This document shows, piece by piece, positions 10,153 to 22,271 of a stretch of DNA of 64,000 bases. The DNA comes from Fistulifera solaris (lineage: Eukaryota > Bacillariophyta > Bacillariophyceae > Naviculales > Stauroneidaceae), in assembly GCA_030295235.1 (NCBI GenBank), contig AP026173.1, positions 372,001 to 436,000 of the forward strand. Direction: 5' to 3'. A model generated the notes under the pieces. The model saw only the letters and a list, made by a program, of their open reading frames with translations. It searched no databases and was not told the DNA's origin. A program made the translations under genes and the position numbers. Position 1 is the stretch's first letter. The number at the start of each line of letters is the position of its first letter.

Positions 10153-12169
10153 ATGACTAAAGATACGAAAGAAACAGGCGAAGACGAGTTTGCTTCAGAG
10201 TCGAACCATAACACAATGCCTCAATCAACGGCGGTGACAGGAGAACCTGGTCACGAAGACGCGACTGGCCGTGACAGTTCCCGCTATTTCTCTTTGAAAA
10301 CGCACGGATCATTTGACGAAGATCATTCTGTCGGTTGCAAGAGTCCTGATGGCTCTGACGAAGATATTAGTATCTTTCGAACTCGTTCTCTGCTCGACGA
10401 CGACGATGGGGAAGAAGCGGAAGGAGAGACGGGACCGGATGCAACTTTGCGAACAGCCAGTAATCTATCTGGCAACAAAGAGAGTTCAATCCGCGGTATC
10501 AGCAACAAACTGCAGCAACTTGTTCATGGGTCGCAGCCCTCCGTGCCGGCGGAAGGTCGTGAACTTGCTTGTCGACCTAGCGTCCTCTCGGTACATCTCG
10601 CAAATCAACACTCGTGGGACGGCTTTGTGCGTCGCGGTACGCGTCTGAAGACTTTTGTGGATGGCGCTATGCACAAAATTCGCGATTCGTTTGGAGCCGA
10701 AGGTGGGGAGAAACGTCAACATCCGTCGGGGCAAGAAAATCCCGTCAGCGAGCCGCCACAGCAACGTCGTCGTCTCGACCAGACCGACTTTGCGTCGTCC
10801 TTGGCACAAGAAAGAACGGCTGAAGTCATTCAGCTCCAGCGGGTAAGTTTGAAATTATCGGTGTGCGGCTTCATTACGTCGTTGTATTACTCATTTCTTT
10901 CCTTTCTAGCAACTAAAAGATTACGAGGTCCAAGCTTCCGCTATGAAGGCAGCCAATGACGCTTTGCGCGAAGAATCTGCTAGTATTCAGCAACGACTTG
11001 ATCGAACCACTCAAGCGCTTCGAGCTGCAGGTTCCAATGCACAGAAAGCACGCGCTGATGCCGATGCAGCACAAGCTACAGCAGCTAGCTTGGCGCAGAC
11101 GCTCGATTCCTTGGATACTGTTGTCACCGAGACAAAACGCGCTTCTCAGGTTCTGCATCAAGAACACCAGAAGATATCCTCCACGGTGTCTGTAATGGAA
11201 GGAAAGCTTATTCAAAAAGAAAGTGAATTGATGCGAGTGAACAAAGAGCTGAAGAGCCTGCGAGCTGAGAACACAGAGTTGGAGGTACTGAAAACAAAGT
11301 GGAGTGACGAACAGAAGCGTCTAAAGCAATCGTTGGATCTGCAGGACCAGGAGCTACGAGATTTGAAGCAGCTTCAAGGGGAACGTGATGCACTTGAGAA
11401 AGCACGGAAGATTCGCGCCGAGCAGGTAGAGAAAGAACTTCGTGAGACTCAAGAAATGTTGATGTCAGCAACTTCGGGGCAGGCACAAGCGGAGAAGATA
11501 CAGAAGGAGCTTCAAGAGACGATTTTGGAGCTTCGAAAGTCTAATGAAGATATTCATGCAAAGATGTCGCTCCAGCAATCTGCGAACGCTGATGAAGTAA
11601 GTCGCCTTTCCGAGGCACTGACGAAGACTGAGAAAGAAACGCAGAAGCTGCGCATCGAAGCGGAGGCAGCAGCGGAGACAATTCAGCGTTTGACGATGGA
11701 AAAAGAGTCCGCGAAGAAGCAAATATCTGACCTAAAAAGTCGTGCTCTGGCGGCGGAACATCGAGTGAAAGATCTCTCTAGTATGAGTTCCTTGTTTACT
11801 ACGCCGGAATCCCACACGAACCAGAAAGATGCTCGGACCGTATCTACGACGTCAACAACTCCAGCTGCAAGCAAATCTTTCGTTTTGCCGCCACTCAATG
11901 GGTCGGTCCCACACCCGATTCCTACTTCCACGGACAAAGAGAACACTATTTGGCATTCCAACGTTCCGCAGAGCAGCATCTGCTCCATTTGCTCTAAGGC
12001 TTCTTACGGACTAATGAAGCCATGTCAGTGCGGAAACAAAGCATGCACGAAAAAAGCTCACCTTTCCTGCGTCAATCGTATCCAACCCGGTCCGAGTGTA
12101 TCACATCCCGGAACTCCAGCTCCTCAGCTTCCTGTTGTTCTGTGCTCGGTGATTAGCTCTGGCAAGTGA
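10153..12169 (+). CDS. Coiled-coil protein with a C-terminal RING-CH-like Cys/His motif
   Basis: Exon 1 is 10153-10842, followed by a 67-nt intron (10843-10909, GTAAGT...TTTCTAG) in phase 0, then exon 2 10910-12169. The product is 649 residues. The first ~230 residues are acidic and low complexity, about 230-530 is a continuous coiled coil, and a Pro/Ser/Thr linker leads to a Cys-rich tail. The tail reads C-x2-C-x9-C-x-C ... H-x2-C (CSICSKASYGLMKPCQCG, then AHLSCVNRI), which matches the first six ligands of a RING-CH finger. The final Cys pair is not evident, since only one Cys follows, so E3 ligase activity cannot be assumed. No frame break is seen. It faces the HOOK-like coiled-coil gene across a shared 536-bp region. 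Confidence 0.75.
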
Positions 12170-12278
12170 CCAACCTTATTATGAATTCTGCGATGCGCTG
12201 TGCCTAACAAGACTATTTCGCATTGTGGCGGGGTACCGGTAATTCTGAGGACCAAGACGGATTGTTTCATAACGTAAT

Positions 12279-12824
12279 TTAGAATTTAGGAGGAAAAAAT
12301 TTATCCATAACTGGTTTTACCGTCACGATAACAAGGGGCAACCGAAGCGGTTCAGCTAATTCGTTCATCACCAGTGCCATTCCTATCTTTCCCATCTCTG
12401 GATCAACTTTAGAAGCCATATCCCATCCTAATTTTGCATCAATTTGAGCGATAAGAGCCATAGTATCCAAGTTACCCACCTCAATGGATGCATAACACAA
12501 AGCGAATGTTGACGTCCATGCGGCCCAATACCAAACGAGCAAGGGCATTCCGTAATCACGTGCTAGCGCTTTGTAGCGACCGCGCCACGAATATAGTTCC
12601 CCCGTATTAATCCCTTTCAATGTTTCCAACTTGGCAATTTCACGATTCAATTTTCGAAGCTCTTGATCTTTCTGAAAGTCGCTCAGGCCGGCAACGCGAT
12701 TCTTTTCGATTTCTTCCTCCGCGGGTGTTAAGGGCGTGTAGAACCGGCGGACGATGCCTATCGAGAGTGAAGGCTTTTGAAAAGCATAGCGCCGAAGGCC
12801 ATGCATATGGAGAGCTAACGCCAT
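12279..12824 (-). CDS. FAM210/DUF1279-like mitochondrial inner-membrane protein
   Basis: The gene encodes 181 residues starting at ATG 12824. The N-terminus is basic with an amphipathic look (MHGLRRYAFQKPSLSIGIVRRF), as expected for a mitochondrial presequence. A short helical, charged region (about 35-70) precedes YKALARDYGMPLLVWYWAAW. That last segment is the DUF1279 signature, in which a transmembrane helix follows K-x-L-x-x-x-Y-G. Family members such as FAM210 act in mitochondrial translation and organisation, but the role in algae is not known. The C-terminal helix (LPLVIVTVKPVMDKFF) may contact the membrane. The promoter side is unusual: a LINE ends in an A tail only 57 bp upstream of this start codon. 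Confidence 0.8.
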   Translation of the reverse strand: MALALHMHGLRRYAFQKPSLSIGIVRRFYTPLTPAEEEIEKNRVAGLSDFQKDQELRKLNREIAKLETLKGINTGELYSWRGRYKALARDYGMPLLVWYWAAWTSTFALCYASIEVGNLDTMALIAQIDAKLGWDMASKVDPEMGKIGMALVMNELAEPLRLPLVIVTVKPVMDKFFPPKF

Positions 12825-12877
12825 TGTAATCACCTCACCTCTTTATTTTTAGTGAAATAATAGAAATGGAGTGTTAC

Positions 12878-12880
<3 letters not shown>

Positions 12881-12909
<29 letters not shown>
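12881..12909 (-). repeat. 29-nt T run: A tail of the minus-strand LINE
   Basis: An uninterrupted T run on the + strand reads as poly(A) on the minus strand, directly 3' of the LINE coding region. It is the expected product of target-primed reverse transcription. Confidence 0.85.
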
Positions 12910-15900
12910 CGGAGCAAGGAGGTGTTACTTTCTCTACTATGCTTGTCTAACACGAGGATCAGTTGTACGACGTATCTGGTACGCTCAGAAGGGAAACGGT
13001 AGATCGCGAAGGAGCACCATTGAGGATAAGGTTAGTAGATAGACAGACCAGCACCATCTAACCAAAGCGGATGAGAGCTAAGGGGCAAACCACTACGCGG
13101 GCTGCGCAACAGCATAGAAACGGAACGGACTAAGGAAATGCTCAATCGAGAGCGGACATAGCCACATACAACAGAATACTGTTTGTCCCATTTTAGTGCT
13201 AATTTCCCAGCAAGCTTTTTGATCGCAAGATTAGCCTGCTTTCCAATCAATCCATCTGCCGGAAAAGACCAACGGGGTGAAATCAATACGTTGGGCTTCA
13301 CATTTGGGGCCATGTTTGTCGAATTTCTCTTTTCGTCTTGCTAAAAAAGAATTTTAGGGTCAGTGGTAACATAGGAATCAGCCTCAGTGTCAACGATAGA
13401 TACATCAAACATGGTGAGACGACGTCTTTTCCAAAATTCATACACGGAGATATCACCTCTAGTTTCATCAATATCATGCATTGTCTCAACTGCGTCCACG
13501 ACCAGGGTAGATGGGAGGTTCGCCGAATGTTTCGTCGGGCATAGCCTGCTGACAAATAAATAGAAATTCCTTCTTCATGTCATCATGTCGGATAGAGACT
13601 AGTCCACCATGTGGACAATCTTGTGAATGCGAGAGAATTTGTCACCGCATCCATCACAGGTTTCGTTTAGTCCAAGTAAGGGCAGGCCTAAGCGGATTCG
13701 GATGCTGTCACGAAATTCGTCACATGACAAGGTGGTACCGTTGATGCGCATCGGATGCACAGTCAACCAATTCCCGGTCTCCTTTGCCCTTTCGAGACGC
13801 TCGACTTCTACAGGGCGTTCTGTTTTACAGATGCGCTGCAGGGTCTTCAAATCTCTGTCTATACGGGCGCCCTTAGCAGCGTACGGGTTGCTTTGGCATG
13901 CTTATGATAAGCCGCCACATCAAGTTCAATTCTGCATTAGACTATCCGTAAGGGGCTTAGTCACCATTACCGAAATTTCATAGTTAACCGGAGCTGTCAC
14001 ACTAGGGTCGTGAAATGGCGATTCCAGCTGCCTTAGTTGCGAGAGTGGTAATTTCTCGAAGTTCACCGACAGTCGGACTCCGGCCTCCCCAAGAATCGCT
14101 GGAAGTAAAGAAGTGCGTAAGGCAACCTCCAGCGGTTTGAGAAACTCTTCACAGCCTGGAACTACGCGCTGAATGTAAGCCCATTCATTTTGTAGCGAGA
14201 TTGTGAAGGCCGCATACGCTGCTTGTGGTTCAGTCCGAGCAACCATGGAAAGCGCTTCAACTTTGGATATCCACGCTTCAATTTTGGGACACAGCCACTC
14301 CCCAAGATAGCTCCGATCCCCAATAAATCCTCCAAGGTATCTGGCGACGGCACACACGAAAACTTGTATTCAGCTAGCAACCGACTACAAGCCAATCGGG
14401 ACTCAGGGTCAATGCAAACAAGCTGGCTTTTCTCGGTTCGGGATAGTAACCACGGTCAGGGCCATACTTAATAAGCAGCTTCATCGCGATATCTATTTGA
14501 CTTGCAGGACCCGCTAAAGCTACGTCATCCGCATACCATGGCTGCACAACATCCTTAGTGGCTTCACGAATGCGTTTTGCCAAGGGAACCAGGGTAAGAC
14601 CGTATATAATCATACTCATGGGATCTCCTTGCGTAATTCCCTCGCTGGCTGTGAAGTTTGATGCACGGTTTTCCCTCACCTCTTCAGAGAAAAGAATAGG
14701 GCGTGTGCCGATAAGAATGAAAGATAAGTCGGGCCCCTGCTGGATACAGATGCCGCACAGTCCACAGCATAACCAGGGCGATTGAGTTCGTTGAAAGCGT
14801 TACGGGCATCCACCAATACCACCGCTTCGGGGTCGGTCTGAGAATCTAGCATTGATGTCGTGGAACTGTTGTCAGAATCCGAAGGAGATAAAGAGGGCGA
14901 ACATAGCCAACACCCGGGTACGGTAGTGAAAGTACCGACGAAGAATCAGAAGTCGAAGTATCAAGCGAACTATCAGAAGCCGAAATAATCGAAGAATCAA
15001 GTAAGCGTTTTTGAACGGCATGAAGTGCCCCCTCAATACCAGCTTGCAAACCAACAGAAAGGTTGAAGTTGGAAGCCTCAGCCGTGCTGTGATAACCAGT
15101 TGCTTTCAAAACCGCTTGATCTATTAGGCCGGAAGATATCACCAATTGCAATAGGGCGAACACCAGGTTTCTTGTCTAATGCTACGAGTCTGCAATGCAT
15201 TAGAGCTCGAATTGATGCGGTGGGTCGCCATTTGTTAACCACTCGGTCCAGGCAGCTAACTCTTGACGTAGTGCAAATGATGCATCACCAAAGCAGATAA
15301 GCCAGTTCTGAAGCATTTTGGCATCAATGCCGCTAGGACCTCCACTACCATTGATATTACGAGCAGCCTCTTCAATACTTTGTGCTGTCATTCTGAGAGG
15401 GACCGCATCGGGAGTAGTATCGTACTTCTCGAACGCAGAATGGTCTTCATCGTTTTCCAAGTCGGGAACTCGTTGTGGAGGATGCTTTGCGTCAAGAACA
15501 TCACGGACAGGTTTGCCTGATTTCAAATCAATTGATTCTGGGTCTAAAACAGAAGAACCTTCTTGCGTTGATTCCATTAGCTGTTGCATCGCCTTTTTGA
15601 TTCGTCCAAACTCAACTGTGTTTCTGAAACGCTCTGCAATTTCCAGATCTGAGCGAACGACCGGTCCACGAATTCGAAATTTACGTTCGAGAAGAGTATC
15701 ATCAACTAGCAATTGATACTGCTTCCCAGCCCAGAGCTCAAGACGATCATTAATACGAAGTCGGATTGCTTTGGCGTCGGAGATATCACGCTTGCTTGCA
15801 AGCACCACCTGCACGAAGACAATCACACGTTCAAAATTTCGCGTGCGATGGAGCCGGACTGCCTGAAATTCCGCAACAAGTTGATTGAGGAATTTAATAC

Positions 15901-16660
15901 CCGTGTCTCCACCGAGGGGCAACATGTAATAATTAGGGGAAGAAGAACACAGATCCTCATAGCGTTTTTGCCACTCGTAATCCTCCTCAGCTGAAAGACT
16001 GCCATGGAGTTGAGTCCCATCGTTGTCGTGAATCCAGTCTCCGAAGACTTGTTTCAAAACGCAAATGGGCTTCACTGGCAATAAAACCAATCGGATCAGC
16101 ACCATCAACCTGTGTGAGAAGCGGAGGGCTCAAGGACTCTTGTGAGATCGTTGGCAATTTCTTGCACGAGGTCGTCGAAAGGAGGGGCCATCGGTTGTGG
16201 TGCTTGTGCTGTTCGAGGCGTGCGAACAGGAGGAACAAATAGGGAGTCATCGACATCCGGAGTAGGAGGCGTATTCACTGCGTCCGGTGACGAATTTGGC
16301 GTCGTGAATTGGTGATTGGATGATTCAGAAGCCTCTGCGCCCGCACCCTGAAAGGTAAGTGCAGTGCGGTGGGCTTCTGGAATTTGTTCGATGTGGGGTG
16401 GAAAGCTATCCGGTGGATTGGGTGTGGAATCATCGGAAGGATTAGCTGTGTTTTTGTTGGTGCAGGCACGACAAAAACAATTGGTGCATCGAAGATTGTT
16501 TTTACGACAAAAGCAGCGTCGGTTTTTGCATGTTGCGGTTTTGGAACAATTGCAACAAGGGCCCGGAGGTCGAGGCCTGGGCGACGAGACTTCTGTGATG
16601 TCAACAGTGGGGGTGTTTGTACCTATAGCGACACAGTAGGGGTGTCTCAAGACTGAGCGC
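12881..16660 (-). mobile_element. Degraded LINE (non-LTR retrotransposon) with RT and restriction-like endonuclease
   Basis: Read on the minus strand, the element starts near 16650 and ends in the A tail at 12881. An N-terminal domain (about 16560-16440) has a CXC/tesmin-like cysteine array (CCNCSK, CKNRRCFC, CTNCFCRAC). Reverse-transcriptase motifs follow: GSGGPSGIDA (near 15340), VDARNAFNELNR (near 14810), EGITQGDPMSM (near 14640) and YADDVALAG (near 14530). A later part has C-x2-C-G ... HKIVH (about 13640) and FDVSIVDTEADS (about 13400), which resembles the CCHC plus restriction-like endonuclease seen in R2/NeSL-type LINEs; the exact clade is not assigned. The reading frame changes at many points, so it looks inactive. 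The 5' end and target-site duplication were not found. It lies between the PDZ/HEAT gene and the FAM210-like gene, on their strand. Confidence 0.85.
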
Positions 16661-16858
16661 GTGGATGCCTTTCTTCGGCGGCGAAATGATAGGCGTGAAA
16701 CACTGTAGGATCAAAATGTACCGAAAAATAATTTGGTCGATAATCGAAGCGCGTGTGTACGTCAACCGAACAGCCAGACACGCACCTAAAGAGCTATGGT
16801 CCAAGTCTACTGCAATGAATAGAAGAGATCAGGGGTACCAAGGCAAAGTTTAAAGTCT

Positions 16859-19800
16859 CTAGATTGTTACATTACTCCGTCTTTCCTCGACTAGACTTCT
16901 GGCCCTTGTTATGCACTTCTTCGCAAAATAAACCACGTCTTGATCACCGCCGCTCTCTATTTCCCGTTCTGACTCGAGCTGCTGGGTTAATGCAGTTTCA
17001 ATAAACCTTATTTCTTCTTCTTCAAACACATGCAGCACAGCTTCGAGACAGCGGCCGACGTTCAGCCGTACATTGGCAATTCGATCCGATGATAAAGACA
17101 ATGCTATCGCCGCTAATTCCTGCACGGGCGAATTCGTCATTCTTTCCTCGACTTGGTAGTTTCCTTGCCACTTCGAAGCACAGGCCCCATTTAGTAAAAG
17201 CGTTTCCATCATTTTCAAGCTAAGAAGCCGTTGTTTGGACTCAGAATGGATCGCAGCTTTCCTCACGTTTGGAATAACAATGGATGATATCCATTCCGCT
17301 GCGGCATCCTCACCATGACTTCCCAAACTGCTACCACCCATACATAGACACTCTGCGGCAGTCTTTCTTACTGCATCAACTTTGTCCCCCATCAACTGGA
17401 CACACAATTTAGCAATTTCGGATCGCGTTTCGTGTTGTTGAGTACAGCCTAATAGTGCTGGAACAATCTCTACTGCGCTTTGTCTCACTCGCCATTGCTT
17501 ACTGTTGCCAAGCTCCGCTAACGTAGGAAGTAGCCTTAGTACCTGTTTCTCTGAAAGTACAGGTACAACTACAGGTTTTTCAGACGCATAGGAGGATATT
17601 GAAACAGAATCGTCGTCTAAAGACGCGATGGAAGCATGGCGTGCACGAGCTTGATGAGATGATGTCCGAGTTGCGTTAGTAACAGCTCGTAGAGCAGCGC
17701 TAGTCACCTCGGGATCGCTATCATTCAACAAAGTTTGGACAGTGGGAATTAGACGATCATCAACGTGCTTCTTGTAGTGTACAACGCTATCAAAATCAGC
17801 GGACAAAGATTTTTCGAGCGAAGAAGGATCAACAGCCACGTCGAACCCGCGGTTCTGTAGCGAAACCAGCAAAGTCAGGAGGTCACCAACAGCTGAAGCC
17901 AGAGAAACGCGCACAGATACGCTCGCATCTTTGTGTAGCTTGATAGAAGCCGGAATAAGAGCCTCTAGGATGCTGACCTCGCTTGGAGCAGCTTCTCCAG
18001 GATTCGTTGACATCATCACTATTTGCGAGAGACGAGGGACGCACGCAACAGCTTCACATCGTACGCGCTCATCGGAATCCGACAGCAAGGCGAGCAGGGT
18101 GTCTATCACCACACTAGACCAATGTGCCCCCAAAGCATCGCATAAGCGGTCGCATTGAGCAGCTACAGAGAGTCTCACTGAAGGTGAACGATCTTCTGCT
18201 AACCGTGTTGCAACTGGGAGCAACTTGCATTGAAGTAAATAAACCTCAGCAAAGGTCGGATCATCGCGACTGGGAAGACGGCGCAGGTACCGACTTCCTT
18301 GGCTGGCGTCTCCCAAAAACGCATTAGGCAAGTGCTCAGCGAGATGCCAGGTCAACGTCATCGCTGCTGAGCGTAAGTGAGGTTCCGGATCTGTCATGGA
18401 CCGCTCGCACATGAGCACTAGCCATGGGACTGAACGAGGATCAAACACTAGCTCAGCGATTTCGTGTAATACTTTTGCCGTTGCTTTTCGAACCATCACA
18501 TCGACGTCGTGCAGTGCTCGAGTAATCACCCCTCGGAGCTGAAGCTGATGCGGAAAGTCGAGGTGACCCCACAAAACAGGACCTAGCGAGCACGCTGTTA
18601 TTCGGGCACTTGTACTTCGACTCGCAGCCAGCCTATGAACAACCGCGAGAAACCTGTTCCCCGCATGTAGTCTATGGATGTCCGAAGATGACACTTCCCC
18701 CTTCGAACCGAATCGTCGTCTCAATTCTGCTTCCATTTCAGGATCCAGCGGCCGTCCGCTTTCCGAGTCACAACCCGGGCTCTTCATGATTGGACAACTC
18801 AGCACAATCAATTTTAAAAGACTGCCCGCGGTTCCCAAATCATTTATAGCACCCGCTTCCTGTGATGTACGTCCAGCCGTTGCCGACAAAGCTTCTTCTT
18901 CAGATAGTTCCATTTCTGTATCTATATCTAAGATATCACAAAGAAGCGAAATGAGTTCTCCACGTAGTAACGCTGCCGGAGGCGACGTTGTATCGGCAAG
19001 GAAAGTGCGTGTGCGCTGTAATACATCACCAATCTGCAACAAAGGTTTTTCGTGTGACAAGCTCGAATCCAAATCAGAGGAAATGGTTGGGCGCTTCACC
19101 CCTTTCCCGTCTCTTGTTGGCGTGAGGGGCGGCGGGGGACCTTTTCTTCGCTTGATAAGACTTGCATCTGGAAAAGAAAATCCACTTTTTACCTTCCCTG
19201 GTAAATTCGATTTGGGGACAAGCTTCATTCTTGTATAGTCAAGTATAACCTTTGCGACGCTTTTGGCGGCGTCGCCATAGTCCTTTGAAGAATGATGGTA
19301 AACACTATGAGGATTCCTTCTTGGACTTGATGCGCTATCTGCGTCACCCGTATTTCCGGAGAGAGAAAGTAAATGTCTTTCTTCATCTTCCAATCCTATG
19401 ACAAAAAGAAGAAGGACCCAAAGGACCTTTTCTCCAACTTTGAATAACGCTTCTTCTTTCTTGTTCTTCACCGGATCACGAACTTCGGCGAAGCGACGGC
19501 GTACGAGATTAGTATAGGCATCAATTCTGAGATCCGCACCAATGAGTGGCCTTGGTGTTTCACCGTGATCATCGCTCGGGTCAACTGAATCGCGGACTCT
19601 ATTGCCATCCATCATATTTCCAAAGCCAGAACCCTTAATTAGCCTTCCCATCTCTTCTCTAGCTAACCGTAGCGCATCGTCAGCGATAGGCCGAAGAATA
19701 AGAGTTAGCGGCCGATTGCTTTGTCTGAGTTCGTCAATTGTCTCAAAATGGGTCAAATTCTTTGTGTCGACATTGCCTACTTTCACAATGAGGGAACCAA

Positions 19801-21231
19801 CTTTGGCACCGGCCTTCTTTGCAGGTCCACCAGGAGCAACAGTTCGAACAACTGTCCTCTCCAAAACATTTTCGACAGTAAGACCGAGCATTTCGCGCTC
19901 AATTTTAACTTCATAGTAGTCTGAATTAGAGTTGCGACTCTGTGACTGAGGAAGGGTGCGCTTGTCTTCGTCATTCGCTTCGAGGCCCTCCTGCGTTGAT
20001 TTGCCAAAGAATGATTGCTTGGGACCCACGCGCCGAAACATGGAAGCAAACACAGAGTTTGTAGTTTTTGATATTGTTTCTGGTTTATCCTTGTGGTCTA
20101 CTGGTTGTTCGAGGCCAGCATCTAACGTAAAACTGTCGGCGCTTCCTGTCGCTTTACGGTCCTGGTTTCCAATTGGTACATCTCCCATACACGCTCGAAA
20201 AAAGGCAGCGGTCATATCACCTTGCGGAGTAGAGCAAGGAGGGAGCAGATCCGACACTACCACTGGGCGATCAACTTCATCAAATTCATCGATGTCATTG
20301 GAGGTGCTGGACTTCCCTTTCGGTAAAAGATCGACTAAACTTTGATACGCCCCATCTACTTTTTTCAACGTCATCTCCAAACAATCGCAAGCGTCACTAA
20401 TATCTTGTTCTTGGTATCGTTTTATCGGTTCAGAGTCGATAGTCTTTTGTTTAGGATGCCTTGGTGATTTGTCCCCGTCAACTTTCATTGAGTCCTCTGC
20501 ACCATCGTCAACGGCGCTAAAGTACTCCAATAATAGTAATACCTGTAGCAACGAATCGTTACCTCCCTCACTTAACTTTTTCAAAAGAGGAGATTGCGGG
20601 CTGCGATTCTGAAGCTCATTTCGAACAGCCGTTAACAATACATATCGCAATTCAAATTTGTTGCTGCTTGCACCTTTTCTATCATGTCTATCATCTTTTC
20701 ATCTGCAGCCGATGAGATAAAAGAGTGTGCAACCGCACGTGCTTCTCGCGCCGCTTCAGCTGGTGATTTATTTTTCGCACTAGCTGCAGCAGCCACAGCC
20801 GCCAATGCCAAAGCAGCTTTTCGCTTCACATCGTCCGCTTCATTGTTGTCATCATGCGAAGACTCCTCAGAGATTGAAATTCGTACTTTTGCAGATCCAT
20901 CGCCCTGTAGCTCTGGTACCTCTACAATTGTAGGCTTCATCTCGTACTCGCTACCCGCACTTGTTGTCTCTTTGTTGGCAGCGTCGACTTCAGAATTAAT
21001 ATCAGATTTTTCCTCGGAGCTGCTCTCGACGTCGACCTCCTTCGGCTCATCCATGCTTTGAGCTCCCGCAATCTTACAAGAGAATTCTTCGGCCACTATT
21101 GCAGATTCTACTTCTTCTCCGTTGGCTTGTTGCTCGAGCGATGTTTCGGTGGACGTCAGCGGTGTTATTGTTGACACAGGTTTGGTCGAATCATCGTCGT
21201 TCGCCTTCTCGTCATTGCCTCCTTCCTGCAT
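16859..21231 (-). CDS. PDZ domain plus HEAT-repeat scaffold protein (PP2A-A/PP4R1-like repeats)
   Basis: The protein is about 1,457 residues if the two open parts are one gene. The first 200 residues (ATG 21231) are acidic, ending in an Ala-rich helix and EKVQAATN. The frame then changes by one base at the AAA run 20654-20656, and the rest continues to 16859. A PDZ domain is centred near residue 445 (LGLTVENVLERTVVR, GGPAKKAGAKVGSLIVKVG). From about residue 830 to the end are tandem HEAT helices such as VRKATAKVLHEIAELV, VRLSVAAQCDRLCDAL and VRCEAVACVPRLSQI. The repeats resemble the scaffold subunit of PP2A or PP4 regulatory subunit 1, suggesting a phosphatase-scaffold or trafficking role, but the combination with PDZ is not one I can name. 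The downstream part lacks its own good ATG, which supports one gene. Confidence 0.75.
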
Positions 21232-22271
21232 TTTAAAGTCAAAGGGTCGGCTCTACCGAGGAATGAAGCTGCACCCTATACTTAATAAATAAAAGGAAAT
21301 TTATTTCTTTATCTTCTCCACAAAGTGCTTTTACATGGAATTCAAGAGTGGAACGCAGGCAATAAACAGTGCAAGCACAAAAGTCTCACAAAGGCATCGT
21401 GGTGAAACATCTTTATGCGACGCACTGGTTGAATACCTTGAAACGACGTTAAAATTCTGCCTCGCCGTAGGCTTTACGTAGAAACTTGTACTGAGAGGCA
21501 GAATTTTAACGTCCTTTCCTTAATTATTGGAATTATTGGGTCGTGGTACGACTTAGTGCTACGGCGCTACAATTTTCAGTGGTCTTGCGTTCGAATTGGT
21601 TCTAAAGATGGCTATCTTTTGCGTCGCCTTAGTCTACTCTAGTTCGCAACCTTTTGGCTGCTATCAAACGCGAAGCCTCGGTGTCGCTTTGCAGTGTCTT
21701 GCGATAAAGGCTGTGCAAAGAAATGTCCACATTAACTATATCATCGACAAACAACTAGAGCCTCCCTTGTGATTAGGTTGACACTCCTCTGTTGTTGTAA
21801 GTATTCCCATTCCTTGGTGGCATTAATCCAACGTTCGCTCGTGGTTGCAAGTGATAATCAATCATATACTCATTATTTGAAGAAAGAACCGAAAGGCTAA
21901 AACACACTAGCTACTTTTGCCTTTTTGCTATAATTTGTTACTATGGGGTACTGCAGTAAACTAATAGACAACTCTTCAATTTTGTGCGAATGCGACTTTC
22001 ACTTACTTCTCGCTAGGGTCTAGTAAATGAGACTGATGGTGATTCGTGATTGAATTTGTTCAACCGTTCAACCTCAACCACCGTGCACCCGACAGACGCT
22101 CCCTTCATGCGAAAAAAGAAAGGCGAAACTGCGAACAAAACGCCAAACCGCAAAATCACGGCGTTCACAACTGGCTGTCAAACCGCAGTGTTTCCATCGC
22201 CAAAGGCATTCTTCTCGCTCGTCATCCTATAATTAATTTCATTTATTTTTCGAAGTATTCTACAACATAAA
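21232..22271. promoter_or_regulatory. 1-kb divergent intergenic region (PDZ/HEAT gene and Ran)
   Basis: The region lies between two head-to-head genes. Apart from a perfect inverted repeat (21445-21513) no gene or known element is seen. Open frames in the last 230 bp before Ran lack protein character. Confidence 0.45.
21445..21513. repeat. Perfect 19-bp inverted repeat with 31-nt spacer
   Basis: The left arm GACGTTAAAATTCTGCCTC (21445-21463) is the exact reverse complement of the right arm (21495-21513). The match does not extend outward or inward. As RNA it would form a 19-bp hairpin. It could be a remnant of a small inverted-repeat transposon (MITE-like), a structured RNA or a cruciform regulatory site; the sequence alone does not decide. 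Confidence 0.8.

Noticed and set aside
13338-15994. + strand frames within the LINE
   Set aside because: All RT and endonuclease motifs are on the minus strand; these are antisense shadows.
16601-16804. 67-codon minus frame upstream of the LINE CXC domain
   Set aside because: No domain character; probably LINE 5' leader or flanking DNA.
21587-21605. GTTCGAAT resembling a tRNA T loop
   Set aside because: The flanking bases do not form a five-pair stem and no acceptor or anticodon stem fits.
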